Shown one piece after another: positions 35,929-44,170 of a DNA stretch of 64,000 bases (position 1 is its first letter; each line of letters starts with the position of its first letter). A program made the translations under genes and the position numbers. This DNA comes from DASYKS01 sp035995205 (lineage in GTDB: Bacteria > Acidobacteriota > Thermoanaerobaculia > Multivoradales > UBA5704). The stretch spans positions 118,733 to 182,732 of the forward strand of contig DASYKS010000044.1 in the NCBI GenBank assembly GCA_035995205.1, written 5' to 3'. The notes under the pieces are model-generated. The model was not told the DNA's origin, ran no database searches, and saw nothing but the letters and a program-made list of their open reading frames with translations.

Positions 35929-36255
35929 TTGCTCGTCTTCTTCCGCGCCGACAGTGGATCAGAACCCGTTCGTGAGTGGCTCAAGGCCTTGCCATCAGCG
36001 GATCGTCGCGAAGTCGGCAAGGATCTGATGCGGGCGCAGTGGAGGTGGCCGGTTGGAATGCCTCTGTGTCGTGCCATGGGTGAAGGTCTCTGGGAGATTC
36101 GGACAGACCTGCCCAGCAATCGGATCTCGCGTGTGTTGCTTGGCGTGGATGCAGGTGCCCTGGTGGCTCTCCACGGCTTCATCAAGAAGACTCAGAAGAC
36201 GCCACCGGCTGATCTCGCAATTGCGCGGAAGCGCCTGAAGGAGTTGAAGTCATGA
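35929..36255 (+). CDS. HigB-like toxin (Gp49/RelE family)
   Basis: 108 residues from a TTG start (GGAAGACA upstream). The pattern VFFRADSGSEPVREWLKAL, then PLCRAMGEGLWEIRTDLPSNRISRVLL and FIKKTQKTP is that of phage-derived Gp49-like HigB toxins, which cleave mRNA on the ribosome. It overlaps the antitoxin gene by four bases (ATGA), toxin first, the usual HigBA order. Base composition is lower in GC than the neighbouring housekeeping genes, consistent with transfer. The non-ATG start is an inference; no better codon is upstream. Confidence 0.85.
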   Translation: MLVFFRADSGSEPVREWLKALPSADRREVGKDLMRAQWRWPVGMPLCRAMGEGLWEIRTDLPSNRISRVLLGVDAGALVALHGFIKKTQKTPPADLAIARKRLKELKS

Positions 36256-36530
36256 GCAGGCGACATCACGGCAGCACCCTTGACGACTTCCTCAGAGAGG
36301 AAGGGACGTTCGAGGAAAATCAAGCCCTCGCCATCAAAGAAGTTGTCGTGTGGCAGTTGACTGACGCAATGCAAGAACGGTCACTTAGCAAGTCTCGCCT
36401 TGCCGTGCTACTTGGAACCAGCCGATCGCAAGTGGACAGGCTCCTGGATCCGACTCGCGATGTCATGCTTTCCACACTGCAGCGGGCGGCGGCACTGGTT
36501 GGGCGGAAACTTCAGATCGAGCTGGTCTGA
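36252..36530 (+). CDS. HigA-like HTH antitoxin
   Basis: 92 residues. The XRE-type helix-turn-helix is at about 50-75 (SKSRLAVLLGTSRSQVDRLL), with an N-terminal arm likely to contact HigB. Such antitoxins bind their partner and repress the shared promoter. It is immediately downstream of, and overlaps, the HigB-like gene. Codon use matches the toxin and is less GC-rich than flanking genes. Confidence 0.85.
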   Translation: MSRRHHGSTLDDFLREEGTFEENQALAIKEVVVWQLTDAMQERSLSKSRLAVLLGTSRSQVDRLLDPTRDVMLSTLQRAAALVGRKLQIELV

Positions 36531-36562
36531 CAGCGACGAGGTCCGCGCGTTGTGGCTCGCGA

Positions 36563-37126
36563 CTACGGCGTCGGTGGGGTGACCAGGAACTCGCCTTTGA
36601 CCACGATGGCCCCGGTCAGGAAGTCGAGGTCTTCGAGCATCTCGGCGACTCGCGGGCTGCAGACGGGAAGGCCCGACGAGAGGTCGGGAGCGAAGACATA
36701 GCGGAACTCGTTGCGCCGCCCGTTTTGCCCCCACCAGGTGATCTCGCGATGGCCGACCCGGCTGGCCGAAACCGCTACGCAGTCCCGCTGCATGCCGATT
36801 TGACCGTGGGTCAGGATGTCGCGGATCGCGGTCCGCTCCTCGGCCGAGGCGATCCCTCGGCCCACCGCGCCGTCGGGTGAGCCGCCCGCGGCCGTGATGC
36901 TGCCCTGGTAGGAGACGTATCCGCTGCGCGAGACGAAGGTGAATTGCTCGTAGGCGAGCGCGGGTGGCGGGGGCGCGTTGAGCGTGAAGTCGTCGACGAT
37001 CCGGACCAGCGGACGGACATCGGTGCCGGACGTCTCGGAAACTCCGGTCTCGGAAACTCCGAAAGCGGGGGCGGCGAAAATCGCACACAGGAGGGCCACG
37101 GAGGGGATCGATCTCGGCAAGTTCAT
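36563..37126 (-). CDS. Exported hypothetical protein
   Basis: 187 residues from the ATG at 37126, behind AAGGAGCCC; upstream in-frame ATGs lack a site. The signal peptide is MNLPRSIPSVALLCAIFAAP AFG-like. The DNA at 37031-37060 has a short tandem repeat coding SETGVSETS. Two Cys (RDCVAV near 120, LPVCSPR near 158) could form a disulfide. No family recognised. It is downstream of the subtilase gene on the same strand, about 90 bases away, and may be co-transcribed. Confidence 0.65.
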   Translation of the reverse strand: MNLPRSIPSVALLCAIFAAPAFGVSETGVSETSGTDVRPLVRIVDDFTLNAPPPPALAYEQFTFVSRSGYVSYQGSITAAGGSPDGAVGRGIASAEERTAIRDILTHGQIGMQRDCVAVSASRVGHREITWWGQNGRRNEFRYVFAPDLSSGLPVCSPRVAEMLEDLDFLTGAIVVKGEFLVTPPTP

Positions 37127-37219
37127 TCTGGGCTCCTTCGCTCGGAAGTCCGACCGGCGCAGTTCGCGCATTTTAATTGCATCTTCCATGCCGACGGTCG
37201 GTCCTCCCACAGAAGTCTA

Positions 37220-39844
37220 CTAAGGAGCCGGCCTCATGTTGTAGGCGTAGAGCGCAAACTTCTGCGGCCCTCCGGGTACGTTCTGCCCCTTCACCTTGAT
37301 CCGCAGCTTGCGCCCCGCGGTCAAAGTGCTCTTGGGGATGAACACCGCCTCGACATTGTTGATTGCGTCGCGTGGAGCGTTTTCGGGAAGCGGCGCGACA
37401 AAGCGCGACGAGTAGCCGGTGTCCTGCCCGTTCACGTTCTCGCGGAACAGGTTGCCGTACCAGCTCCCGGCCACCCGGCCGGAGGCGTCAAGCGCCTCGA
37501 CGGTCAGGTTGAGGTCGTTGATCAGCGCCGCCTGGGCGTTCGGGTCGGGACCGGTGACCACGTCGGCCGGAGGGTCCGACCAGGCGAGGACGATGTAGAG
37601 ATCGCGCGCCGGGTCGCCGATCGCGCGGGTCCATTGGCGGACGTCCAGGGTGGTCAACGCGATCGCCCCGTTGTCGATCCAGAAGCGTTGCACGGCGGGA
37701 TCGGTCAGCCGGTCGAGGTTCACCCGGCCCCAGCCGTAGAGCGGGCTCGGCCGGTGGTCCTGCCCGGGGACGTTCCCCAGGTCGTCCGCGGTCGCGATCA
37801 TCGCGGCCTTGAGGAGTGCCGGCGACGGGTTTTGATGGTTGTCGAGGAACCACTTGCGCAGGAGCGCCGCGACCCCCGAGACGACCGGCGCCGCGAAGCT
37901 CGTGCCGGTACCATAGGTATAGAAGAAGCCGGTCTCGTTCGAGGGCTCGTATTGCTTGCAGCCGACGGGCGCGGTGTATTTCGGCGCACCGCCGAACGGG
38001 ACGGTCGAGAACACCCGCATTCCGGGCGCCACCAGGTCCGGCTTGATCCGCGTGCGGTGGAGGACCGTGGTGCCCGTGTTGCCGCCGAAGAACCGGCCGC
38101 GGCCGCTGAACGCCCCGACCACGTCCGCGCGCGGCGTATCCTCCTCGGGCGGCCGTCCCGGGTTGGTATAGGCGCAGGCGAGCGGCGGCCCCTCGGACAC
38201 CGGCCGCCAGCTGCTGGTTGCGCCGACCGCGATCACGTTCTTGGCCGTCGCCGGGCTGCTCACCGTGTTCCAGCGCGACGGCCCGCCGGGGAAGACGTAG
38301 GCGAAGTTCCCGGCCGAGAAGACCAGGGAGATCGGCTCCTTGGCGGGCGTCGCGACGTCGGCGTCGAGCACCCGGGCGTCGAAGAAGCGGGCCATCGCGT
38401 CGTAGCTGTTGAGGCCGGCCGGAGCGGGGTTCCCGCCCGCTATGGACTGGTTCCAGCTCTGGCTGCAGATCCGGGCGCCGTTGGGAGCGGCCTTGAAGAC
38501 CAGCTGGAGCGCGCGGTTCTGACTGTCGACGCGGGTGAGGTGTTGAGGCTGGAACACGATCATCGCGAGCTTCGCGGTCGGCGCGATTCCCGTGCCGTAG
38601 TCGTAGCTTCGAGCATCCTCTCCGCCGCCGTGGAGAGGTCCGGGGAGCGTGATCGGGTTGGCCGAGCCGGCGATGATTCCGGCGACCATCGTGCCGTGTC
38701 CGAGGCGGTCGGTCACCGCGTTCTCGTCCGGAATCCCCTTGAGCAGCACCAGCCGCTCCGGGTCCTCGAGGTCCGGATGGTGGTCCTTCACGTCCGGGCT
38801 GGTCCAGTCCTCCGGACGCACTCCCCGGTCGTAGCCGGAATCGAAGATCGCGACCACCTGCTGGTTTTGTGGCGTCGTCAGGTGCCGGTCCGTGAGCCAC
38901 TGCCGGTAGCCCGGCCCGGCGAGCACTCCGCCGGGACCTCCGCGCCCCGCGACGATCAAGCCCTGCCGCTCGTCGCTCCAGTCGGCGACGCCGACGTAGC
39001 TCGCGCTCAGGAGGTCCGGATCGGTGCGGGCGAACAGGCCGAAGGCGGCGGCGTTCGCCGTCGCCGCGACGAATCCGGGCGCGCCGGTCCCCTCCTCCTC
39101 GGCGACGAGGGACATCGTCGGCCCGAGGAGGCTCGACTTCCGCGCCAGGTCGGCACCCTCCGCGAACTGGAACGTGAAACCCGCGGTGCCGGCGGCGAGG
39201 AGAGAGGGCGCCACACGGTCGGTGGTCAAATAGGCGTCGATCCAGGCGAGATAGCGGTTCGCGGCGCAGCCGGTGATCACCTCGCGGCTCGGCGCGGCGA
39301 CCAGGAACGCGCGCTGGGCGAACGCCGCGAGCCGCGTGACGCCGCAGCCGGCGAGCTGCTCCAGCCATTCGTCCTTGACCGGGTACGCGAACTGGATGAT
39401 GAACCGCTCGGGCACCGGCTTGACCGGGAACGACGCGGGGAAGCCGGGAGCGACGCGGGTAGAGCGGTCGGTCGGGTCGATCTCGAACTGCGGCAGCTGG
39501 ATCTCGCGCGCGAGGCCGCGCGAATAGGCGAGCCCCGCGTCGTCGAGCGCCTTCGTGAGACGCGAAAGCCGGCTCGACGCGACGTAGGCGGCGACCGCGC
39601 CGGAGTAGTCCACCCGTTCCGGGCCGAGGAGGGCGAGGATGCCGTCGGGGAGCGGCTGGACCTGCGCCGGGGCGGGAGACTCCGGCCCGCCGTCGCCGGT
39701 CTCCGGCGCGTAATCTTCGGCGACGATCTTCTTTTCGACCTCAACGTAGACGCGATGGCCAAGGGGGGAGCGCCAGGGGCGCGCCGCGCAGCCCGCGAAG
39801 GCGAGCAGGACTCCAGCGACCAGGGCGATGCGCGGAAAGCTCAT
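37220..39844 (-). CDS. Subtilisin-family (S8) serine protease lipoprotein
   Basis: 874 residues from the ATG at 39844, 5 bases behind AAGGAGG. A longer in-frame reading to 40096 merely runs into the 21-bp repeats and is rejected. The signal ends in a lipobox, LLAFAGC. After a 330-residue N-terminal region come the catalytic Asp (AIFDSGYD, near 340), His (LGHGTMVAG, near 395) and Ser (GTSFAAPVVSG, near 675). A beta-rich C-terminal domain (residues about 745-870) follows, as in secreted S8 peptidases. It is probably cell-surface anchored. Substrate unknown. Confidence 0.9.
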   Translation of the reverse strand: MSFPRIALVAGVLLAFAGCAARPWRSPLGHRVYVEVEKKIVAEDYAPETGDGGPESPAPAQVQPLPDGILALLGPERVDYSGAVAAYVASSRLSRLTKALDDAGLAYSRGLAREIQLPQFEIDPTDRSTRVAPGFPASFPVKPVPERFIIQFAYPVKDEWLEQLAGCGVTRLAAFAQRAFLVAAPSREVITGCAANRYLAWIDAYLTTDRVAPSLLAAGTAGFTFQFAEGADLARKSSLLGPTMSLVAEEEGTGAPGFVAATANAAAFGLFARTDPDLLSASYVGVADWSDERQGLIVAGRGGPGGVLAGPGYRQWLTDRHLTTPQNQQVVAIFDSGYDRGVRPEDWTSPDVKDHHPDLEDPERLVLLKGIPDENAVTDRLGHGTMVAGIIAGSANPITLPGPLHGGGEDARSYDYGTGIAPTAKLAMIVFQPQHLTRVDSQNRALQLVFKAAPNGARICSQSWNQSIAGGNPAPAGLNSYDAMARFFDARVLDADVATPAKEPISLVFSAGNFAYVFPGGPSRWNTVSSPATAKNVIAVGATSSWRPVSEGPPLACAYTNPGRPPEEDTPRADVVGAFSGRGRFFGGNTGTTVLHRTRIKPDLVAPGMRVFSTVPFGGAPKYTAPVGCKQYEPSNETGFFYTYGTGTSFAAPVVSGVAALLRKWFLDNHQNPSPALLKAAMIATADDLGNVPGQDHRPSPLYGWGRVNLDRLTDPAVQRFWIDNGAIALTTLDVRQWTRAIGDPARDLYIVLAWSDPPADVVTGPDPNAQAALINDLNLTVEALDASGRVAGSWYGNLFRENVNGQDTGYSSRFVAPLPENAPRDAINNVEAVFIPKSTLTAGRKLRIKVKGQNVPGGPQKFALYAYNMRPAP

Positions 39845-39959
39845 CCAGTCCTCCTTCGGCGACTCGGGAAAGGCCGCCGGCCGCTTGCGAATTGTTTTGT
39901 GCATTCTAACGCACAGAATGCCAGCCCGCTTGATCGGCCCAACCGCGATGCCACGGGGC

Positions 39960-40148
39960 TCAAGCCGCCCGGCGAAACGATGAAGTGACCGCGGCGAGCG
40001 CTGAAGCCACCGAGCCGAACGGTGAAGCCGTCGAGGCGAATCCTGAAGCCACAGAGCGGAACGGTGAAACCACACAGGAATTCGGTGAAGCCACACAGAA
40101 AGCCCCTGAAGCCACCGAGAAAACCCCTGAAGTCACGCAAGCGGCCCC
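39960..40148. repeat. 21-bp-periodic array, left half (TGAAGCCAC units)
   Basis: TGAAG occurs at 39981, 40002, 40023, 40044, 40065, 40086, 40107 and 40128, exactly 21 bases apart, with a degenerate TCAAG unit at 39960. The unit consensus is about TGAAGCCACnnAG. In one plus frame it reads as heptads such as EATEKTP and EATQKAP. It lies just upstream of the subtilase start. Confidence 0.85.
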
Positions 40149-40198
40149 CATCGTCGCCCGCTCGACCGGTATTTCCGGCCATTTTGGCGTATTCGCCG

Positions 40199-40482
40199 GT
40201 GACTTCACCCAATGGCTCGGTAACTTTTGCAGTCCCGTATGTAGCTTGGGCGGCTGCTTGCGTTGCTTCATTGGCTTCCTGCGTTGCTTCGCCGCCTTTC
40301 TGTGTGACTTCACCCCTCCGCTGTGTGGCTTCAGGGGTTTTCTCGGTGGCTTCAGCGAATTTCTGTGTGGCTTCACCGACCGAGCGGGCCGATTCTGGCC
40401 CTTTTGCGTTGCTTCGCGGTCGTTTTGCGTTACTTCGCCGCCAAGCACCGCGTTACTTCGCGGGAACGCTCGCGTTACTTCA
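40199..40482. repeat. 21-bp-periodic array, right half (inverted, GTGGCTTCA units)
   Basis: Fourteen CTTCA-like cores end at 40207, 40228, 40249, 40270, 40291, 40312, 40333, 40354 and 40375 with exact 21-base spacing, then at about 40396, 40416, 40437, 40460 and 40482 with slight drift. The unit is the reverse complement of the left half (read on the minus strand: EATQKFA, EATEKTP). The two halves face each other across about 50 unrelated bases, so the locus could form a very long imperfect hairpin. No gene is seen between 39845 and 40557. Confidence 0.85.
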
Positions 40483-40557
40483 CCGATTCCCACCTATTCC
40501 CGCTTGGAGCCCGCACTCGCTCCAGATCGTGTAGTCTTTTTTCCTAGAGGACAACCC

Positions 40558-40626
40558 ATGGTGGCCATCGAGACTATTGCGACGGTGGAAGAGGACGGTC
40601 CTCCCGAAGATCACGCCCTTGAATGA
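40558..40626 (+). CDS. 22-residue leader ORF before the P-loop kinase
   Basis: ATG at 40558 follows TAGAGGACAACCC, a good ribosome site. It encodes 22 residues rich in Glu/Asp (VEEDGPPEDHALE) and its stop overlaps the next start (ATGA at 40623). It may be a coupling leader or the remnant of a longer partner protein. Confidence 0.4.
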   Translation: MVAIETIATVEEDGPPEDHALE

Positions 40627-41171
40627 CGACTCACGCGTTTGTTGTTGTTTCCGGCATCCCGGCTAGCGGCAAGTCCGTTCTAGGGCGGCAGCTGTCGTCG
40701 GCGCTCAAGCTTCCATTGCTCGACAAAGACGACTTCCTCGACCGCCTACTTTCCGGCGAACCGGAGGTGGATGTTGCGCGTCGCCGCGCTCTAAGCCGCG
40801 AGAGCGACAAGCATTTTCAGGAAGCGGCCCTGCTTACCGATGCTGCCGTCTTGGTCTCGTTCTGGCATCTTCCGGGCATGCCGGCGGACTCTGGCACACC
40901 GATGGCGTGGCTGGCCGAGTCAACTCGCCGATTGGTTCATATTCACTGCGTCTGTCGGGCGTCCGTCGCGGCGGAGCGTTTCCTCACGCGAGAGCGGCAT
41001 CCCGGGCATGGCGACCGCCAGCGCTCCCACCGGGACGTGGTTGCCGACTTTCAGAGGCTCGCTGATCTTGGGGGTCCCCCGGTACCAGGCATTCTCCAGG
41101 TTGATACGGCACAGCAAGTCGATGTCGATTCCCTCGTCGCCGCAATCCAGGCTCGTCTGTCCGCTGCCTAA
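40623..41171 (+). CDS. P-loop kinase-like ATPase
   Basis: 182 residues. Walker A is VVSGIPASGKS near residues 8-18, followed by LLDKDDFLDRLL, an arrangement seen in small nucleotide/antibiotic kinases (shikimate-kinase, zeta-toxin or chloramphenicol-phosphotransferase-like proteins). A lid-like Arg-rich segment, RFLTRERHPGHGDRQRSH, lies near 118-135. The phosphorylated substrate cannot be assigned. Lower GC than the core genes; it belongs to the accessory stretch. Confidence 0.7.
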   Translation: MTTHAFVVVSGIPASGKSVLGRQLSSALKLPLLDKDDFLDRLLSGEPEVDVARRRALSRESDKHFQEAALLTDAAVLVSFWHLPGMPADSGTPMAWLAESTRRLVHIHCVCRASVAAERFLTRERHPGHGDRQRSHRDVVADFQRLADLGGPPVPGILQVDTAQQVDVDSLVAAIQARLSAA

Positions 41172-41380
41172 GCGGGCGTTGCTGCTGTCGAACGCCGCCC
41201 CGGAATCGATGGCGTCGCCCAGTCCGCGCTACAATAAGGAGACCAGTTCGCCACGTTCGCAATAGTGATGCAGATTCACCAAATACCCTTAGGCGTCGCC
41301 AACACGGGCTCCGTCATCGCCAGACTCAGACTCTCACCGTGGAGCCAGCAGGCTTGGGTCCCAAGACAGAGGAGCAAACT

Positions 41381-41983
41381 TTGAGGTCAACAGTTGCCGC
41401 AATCGCCATGCTGCTTTTTGCAGTTGTCGTCGGAGCTCAAGTCACAGCAAGCCAGCCATCTGCCAATGAGGTTCGTGCGATTCAGGGCAAGCCTCCCGCG
41501 CCCACCGTGATGTGCCCGCTTCAGATTGACATCGACCTATCCAAGACGCCGACTCACCGCGCCCTCACTGAATTGCCGATCGGCAGCCCTTGGGTTGCAA
41601 AGGGCGTGCAGGCGTTCGTTTGCGACAAGGCTCACTTCGTCTCGCTGTCCGTGGTAAAGGAGAAAGAGAAGCGAGACAAGGTCAGACTGGTCGTCTCGCC
41701 GCGCCTCGCAACGGGCTGGTTTCGGCAGGATGTTAACCTCACGGTACAAGTTCTCGTCAATGGCCAGATCAAGCTCACGGAGCAGTGGGAAGACCTAACC
41801 ATCGGGTCGGACGACAACGCCGCCGCGAAGATGGGAGCGCTCTGGGCATCGTCCTCGAAATCGCCACGGGCGGAGTGGTGGGTTCCAACCGCCGACCTGC
41901 AATTGTGGTTCGCTGAGGGCTCCAAGCCGAGCGTTCGGCTGCTTCTTCAAATTTCGGACAGCGAGGACGAAGAAGACGAATAG
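41381..41983 (+). CDS. Exported hypothetical protein
   Basis: 200 residues from a TTG 6-7 bases behind GAGGAG; a GTG at 41339 is in frame but places 14 residues before the signal peptide. The signal is RSTVAAIAMLLFAVVVGAQ. The mature part is beta-rich, with KVRLVVSPRLATGWFRQDVNLTVQ, and ends in an acidic EDEEDE tail. Two Cys (VMCPL, FVCDK). No family recognised. It stands alone between a P-loop kinase gene and a decayed transposase. Confidence 0.6.
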   Translation: MRSTVAAIAMLLFAVVVGAQVTASQPSANEVRAIQGKPPAPTVMCPLQIDIDLSKTPTHRALTELPIGSPWVAKGVQAFVCDKAHFVSLSVVKEKEKRDKVRLVVSPRLATGWFRQDVNLTVQVLVNGQIKLTEQWEDLTIGSDDNAAAKMGALWASSSKSPRAEWWVPTADLQLWFAEGSKPSVRLLLQISDSEDEEDE

Positions 41984-41991
41984 CGCCCCAG

Positions 41992-42025
41992 ATAGGTGCC
42001 GTCCTCGGGTTAGGCTGGCACCTAT
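41992..42025. repeat. REP-like hairpin (ATAGGTGCC / GGCACCTAT)
   Basis: A perfect 9-bp inverted repeat with a 16-base loop starting 8 bases after the hypothetical gene stop. The GGCACC core is shared with the hairpin at 42344 on the other side of the transposase remnant, the arrangement expected for REP elements beside a RAYT gene. Confidence 0.6.
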
Positions 42026-42030
42026 TCCCG

Positions 42031-42324
42031 CGCCTGATCTACGTCCTCTCTCACGGTAGCAAAGAGAACCTGGTCGCTCGGCCTCAAGATTGGCCAGGTC
42101 ACTGTGTCAACGCGCTCCTCACAGGCCAGCCGATCGAGGGGACCTGGTTCAATCGCACGCTGGAATGGGAGACACGCTTGCGCGGCGAGGAGTTCGGTGT
42201 TCGGCAGTTCGCCGAAACCGAAGTCGTGAACGGAAGCCTGAATGAATTGCGCTGCTGCAGGGAGGTGACATCAGGCGATGTCTCGTTTGTTGGGCAGCCG
42301 GCGCAAGTCGCTCGATTCCTGTAG
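42031..42324 (+). pseudogene. REP-associated transposase (Y1_Tnp/RAYT), C-terminal remnant
   Basis: A plus-strand frame from about 42031 to the TAG at 42322 reads RLIYVLSHGSKENLVARP, then QDWPGHCVNALLTGQP, IEGTWFNRTLEWETRLRGE and ends ARFL. The 'GSKENLV..P.DWPG...ALL.G.P..GTWF.RT' pattern is the C-terminal half of RAYT-type IS200-like transposases. The catalytic N-terminal half (HUH and Tyr motifs) is missing and there is no start codon, so it is a decayed relic. Two REP-like hairpins flank it. Confidence 0.7.
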
Positions 42325-42343
42325 GTTGACTCGATATAGGCCA

Positions 42344-42370
42344 CCTGGCACAGCTTTTTGGTGTGCCAGG
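42344..42370. repeat. REP-like hairpin (CCTGGCACA / TGTGCCAGG)
   Basis: A perfect 9-bp stem with a T-rich 9-base loop, directly downstream of the transposase remnant and followed by GCACC. It also lies 70 bases beyond the end of the VapC-like gene on the other strand and could serve as its terminator. Confidence 0.6.
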
Positions 42371-42440
42371 CACCGAATGCGGGAGGTTGTGTAACCGGTC
42401 CCGCTCGGGTCGAACCCATTCGCTTGGAGCCGAGAACCGT

Positions 42441-42845
42441 TCAACGTACGCTGCGAAAGCCCGCCTGCCCGAAATGGACATCGAAATCGAGGGCATTTTC
42501 GACCTTGGCTTGGCGCATGACGACGAAGGAGTGGCAATCGATCAGTCCCCAGCTTTTGTCGCGATGTGATCGATAGAGGTCGAAGGCGGACTCGAACGTC
42601 TCTGCGTCGAGCCGGACGACTTCGACATCCGCCGAAGTGAGGAAGTGCTCGATCACCTCCACGGCCTGGGGTTTGAAACTTCGAGCTAACGCGTTGCCGA
42701 TCTCCAGCAGGATGGCGTCTGTTGTCAGGAGTCTGCGGCTCCCGTACTCGGCGGCAAGCCGTGTGGCCTGTTCATGATTGCGATCTCTTTTGTTGATCAG
42801 GGCGATGACAAACGAGGTGTCAACGAACAGCCTTGTCGGCTTCAA
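42441..42845 (-). CDS. VapC-like PIN-domain toxin
   Basis: 134 residues from a TTG. PIN-domain acidic residues are in FVDTSFVIALI (Asp 9), LLEIGNAL (Glu near 47) and WGLIDCHSFV (Asp near 102), forming the Mg-dependent RNase site. Related toxins cleave tRNA or rRNA. The start overlaps the end of the antitoxin gene by 26 bases. GC content is lower than in the nuo genes next door. Confidence 0.85.
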   Translation of the reverse strand: MKPTRLFVDTSFVIALINKRDRNHEQATRLAAEYGSRRLLTTDAILLEIGNALARSFKPQAVEVIEHFLTSADVEVVRLDAETFESAFDLYRSHRDKSWGLIDCHSFVVMRQAKVENALDFDVHFGQAGFRSVR

Positions 42846-43035
42846 AATGCCGCTCTCCGCTCAAGTATTGGTCAAGATTGGCGGAGAAATCTTCCGGCCC
42901 ATCAATGCTGATCTTCTGGAGCTTGGCCAAGAGGCTAAGTTTCTCCTCAGGCGCAGTGGTTTTCGTCCGTGCCGGAACGGTCTCGATTCGGTGGGCTGTG
43001 ACCTTCCGGTTGTTTCCCCCGGTAACTCGCTTCAT
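42820..43035 (-). CDS. VapB-like antitoxin
   Basis: 71 residues from the ATG at 43035; a longer in-frame reading to 43119 is possible but unlikely. Basic N-terminus (MKRVTGGNNRKVTAHRIE) for DNA binding, then an acidic, helical C-terminus (SIDGPEDFSANLDQYLSG) as expected for toxin neutralisation. I identify it mainly by position: it directly precedes and overlaps the PIN toxin gene. Confidence 0.65.
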   Translation of the reverse strand: MKRVTGGNNRKVTAHRIETVPARTKTTAPEEKLSLLAKLQKISIDGPEDFSANLDQYLSGERHFEADKAVR

Positions 43036-43175
43036 GGCGGTCTTCAAAGCGCACCCCCTTTGGTCGGCGCCCGGCGCTCTGCATAACTGGCACCGACTCC
43101 GTAAAGCAAAGTATGGCATAGGAGCGCTCCCCGCCCATCACACCGAGCAGGACCAACCCCACCCCCGCCCGCCCG

Positions 43176-43204
43176 TTGACACCCCCCGGAGCGCGGGACA
43201 CAAT
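43176..43204 (+). promoter_or_regulatory. Sigma-70-type promoter of the nuo operon
   Basis: TTGACA (43176-43181), 17-base spacer, CACAAT (43199-43204): a perfect -35 and a good -10. It is about 68 bases before the nuoA ATG and is the only promoter-like sequence seen before the operon. Confidence 0.75.
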
Positions 43205-43271
43205 CCGCCCAGCTCAAGGCACGATGTCCGGAGAGTTAGACTCCAGAGACGTTTAGGGCTCTAGGAGACGC

Positions 43272-43628
43272 ATGGCGAACTACCTCCCGATCCTCGTTTT
43301 CGTGGTGATTGCCGCGTTGTTTTTGGCGGCTACGCTGCTCGTGGCGAGGCTGCTGCGGCATCGGGGGTTCGGGGGCACCAATCTCGACCCTTACGAGTGC
43401 GGCAACGAGGTGGTCAGTTTCGCCCATGATCACCGGTCTTCGGTGCGCTACTACCTGATCGCGGTCCTGTTCGTGGTTTTCGACGTCGAGACCGTGTTCC
43501 TGCTCCCTTGGGCCGTGATGTTCGACAAGCTCGCGCTGTTCGGGTTCATCGAAATGATGGTCTTTCTCGCGATTTTGATCGGCGGCTACGTCTACGTTTG
43601 GAATCGGGGGGCGCTCGAATGGGCTTGA
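43272..43628 (+). CDS. nuoA: NADH-quinone oxidoreductase subunit A
   Basis: 118 residues with three membrane helices and the conserved loop GGTNLDPYECGNEV followed by RYYLIAVLFVVFDVETVFLLPWAV. It is a small membrane subunit at the junction of the peripheral and proton-pumping arms of complex I. First gene of an 11-gene operon; ribosome site AGGAGACGC before the ATG. Its stop overlaps the nuoB start. Confidence 0.95.
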   Translation: MANYLPILVFVVIAALFLAATLLVARLLRHRGFGGTNLDPYECGNEVVSFAHDHRSSVRYYLIAVLFVVFDVETVFLLPWAVMFDKLALFGFIEMMVFLAILIGGYVYVWNRGALEWA

Positions 43629-44170
43629 AGGTTCTGGACGAGGGGGGCGACCCGGGGGCGATCGGAGCCATCGAATCGAACGTCCTCACCACGACGTACG
43701 ACAAGATCTTCAACTGGGCGCGCCGGTCGGCGATCTGGCCGATGCAGTTCGGGCTCGCCTGCTGCGCGATCGAGATGATGGCGGTCCTCGACCCGCGCCA
43801 CGACATGTCGCGGTTCGGCGCCGAGGTGTTCCGGGCAACCCCGCGGCAGAGCGATCTGATGATCGTCGCGGGCACCGTGACCGAGAAGATGGCGCCGATC
43901 GTCCGGCGGCTGTGGGACCAGATGCCCGAGCCGAAATGGGCGATCGCGATGGGCGCCTGCGCCACCTGCGGCGGGCCGTACCGCACCTACGCGGTGACCC
44001 AGGGGGTCGATCGGGTAATTCCGGTCGACGTCTACGTGCCCGGCTGCCCGCCGCGGCCGGAGGCGCTGCTCTGGGGCCTTCTGCACTTGCAGCGGAAGAT
44101 CGACCGGATGTCGATTGCCGGGGGGGCCGGCGCCAAGCCGGTTCCGCGGATCGGCGAGGCGAAACGGTGA
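43619..44170 (+). CDS. nuoB: NADH-quinone oxidoreductase subunit B
   Basis: 183 residues from the ATG at 43619, inside the nuoA end. It carries the N2 [4Fe-4S] cluster that hands electrons to quinone: FGLACCAIEMM (tandem Cys), GACATCGGPY and PGCPPRPEALL. All ligand cysteines are present. The C-terminus is the usual length. Its TGA overlaps the nuoC GTG. Confidence 0.96.
   Translation: MGLKVLDEGGDPGAIGAIESNVLTTTYDKIFNWARRSAIWPMQFGLACCAIEMMAVLDPRHDMSRFGAEVFRATPRQSDLMIVAGTVTEKMAPIVRRLWDQMPEPKWAIAMGACATCGGPYRTYAVTQGVDRVIPVDVYVPGCPPRPEALLWGLLHLQRKIDRMSIAGGAGAKPVPRIGEAKR

Noticed and set aside
39845..40096. N-terminal extension of the subtilase into the repeat array
   Set aside because: It yields WLHRSPR-type heptads with no signal peptide; the ATG at 39844 has a strong ribosome site and a lipobox.
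39960..40482. CRISPR array
   Set aside because: No constant direct repeats separated by unique spacers of uniform length; units are short, degenerate and contiguous, and no cas gene is near.
42149..42537. Short minus-strand frames over the transposase relic
   Set aside because: The plus frame shows clear RAYT similarity; the reverse frames have no motif.
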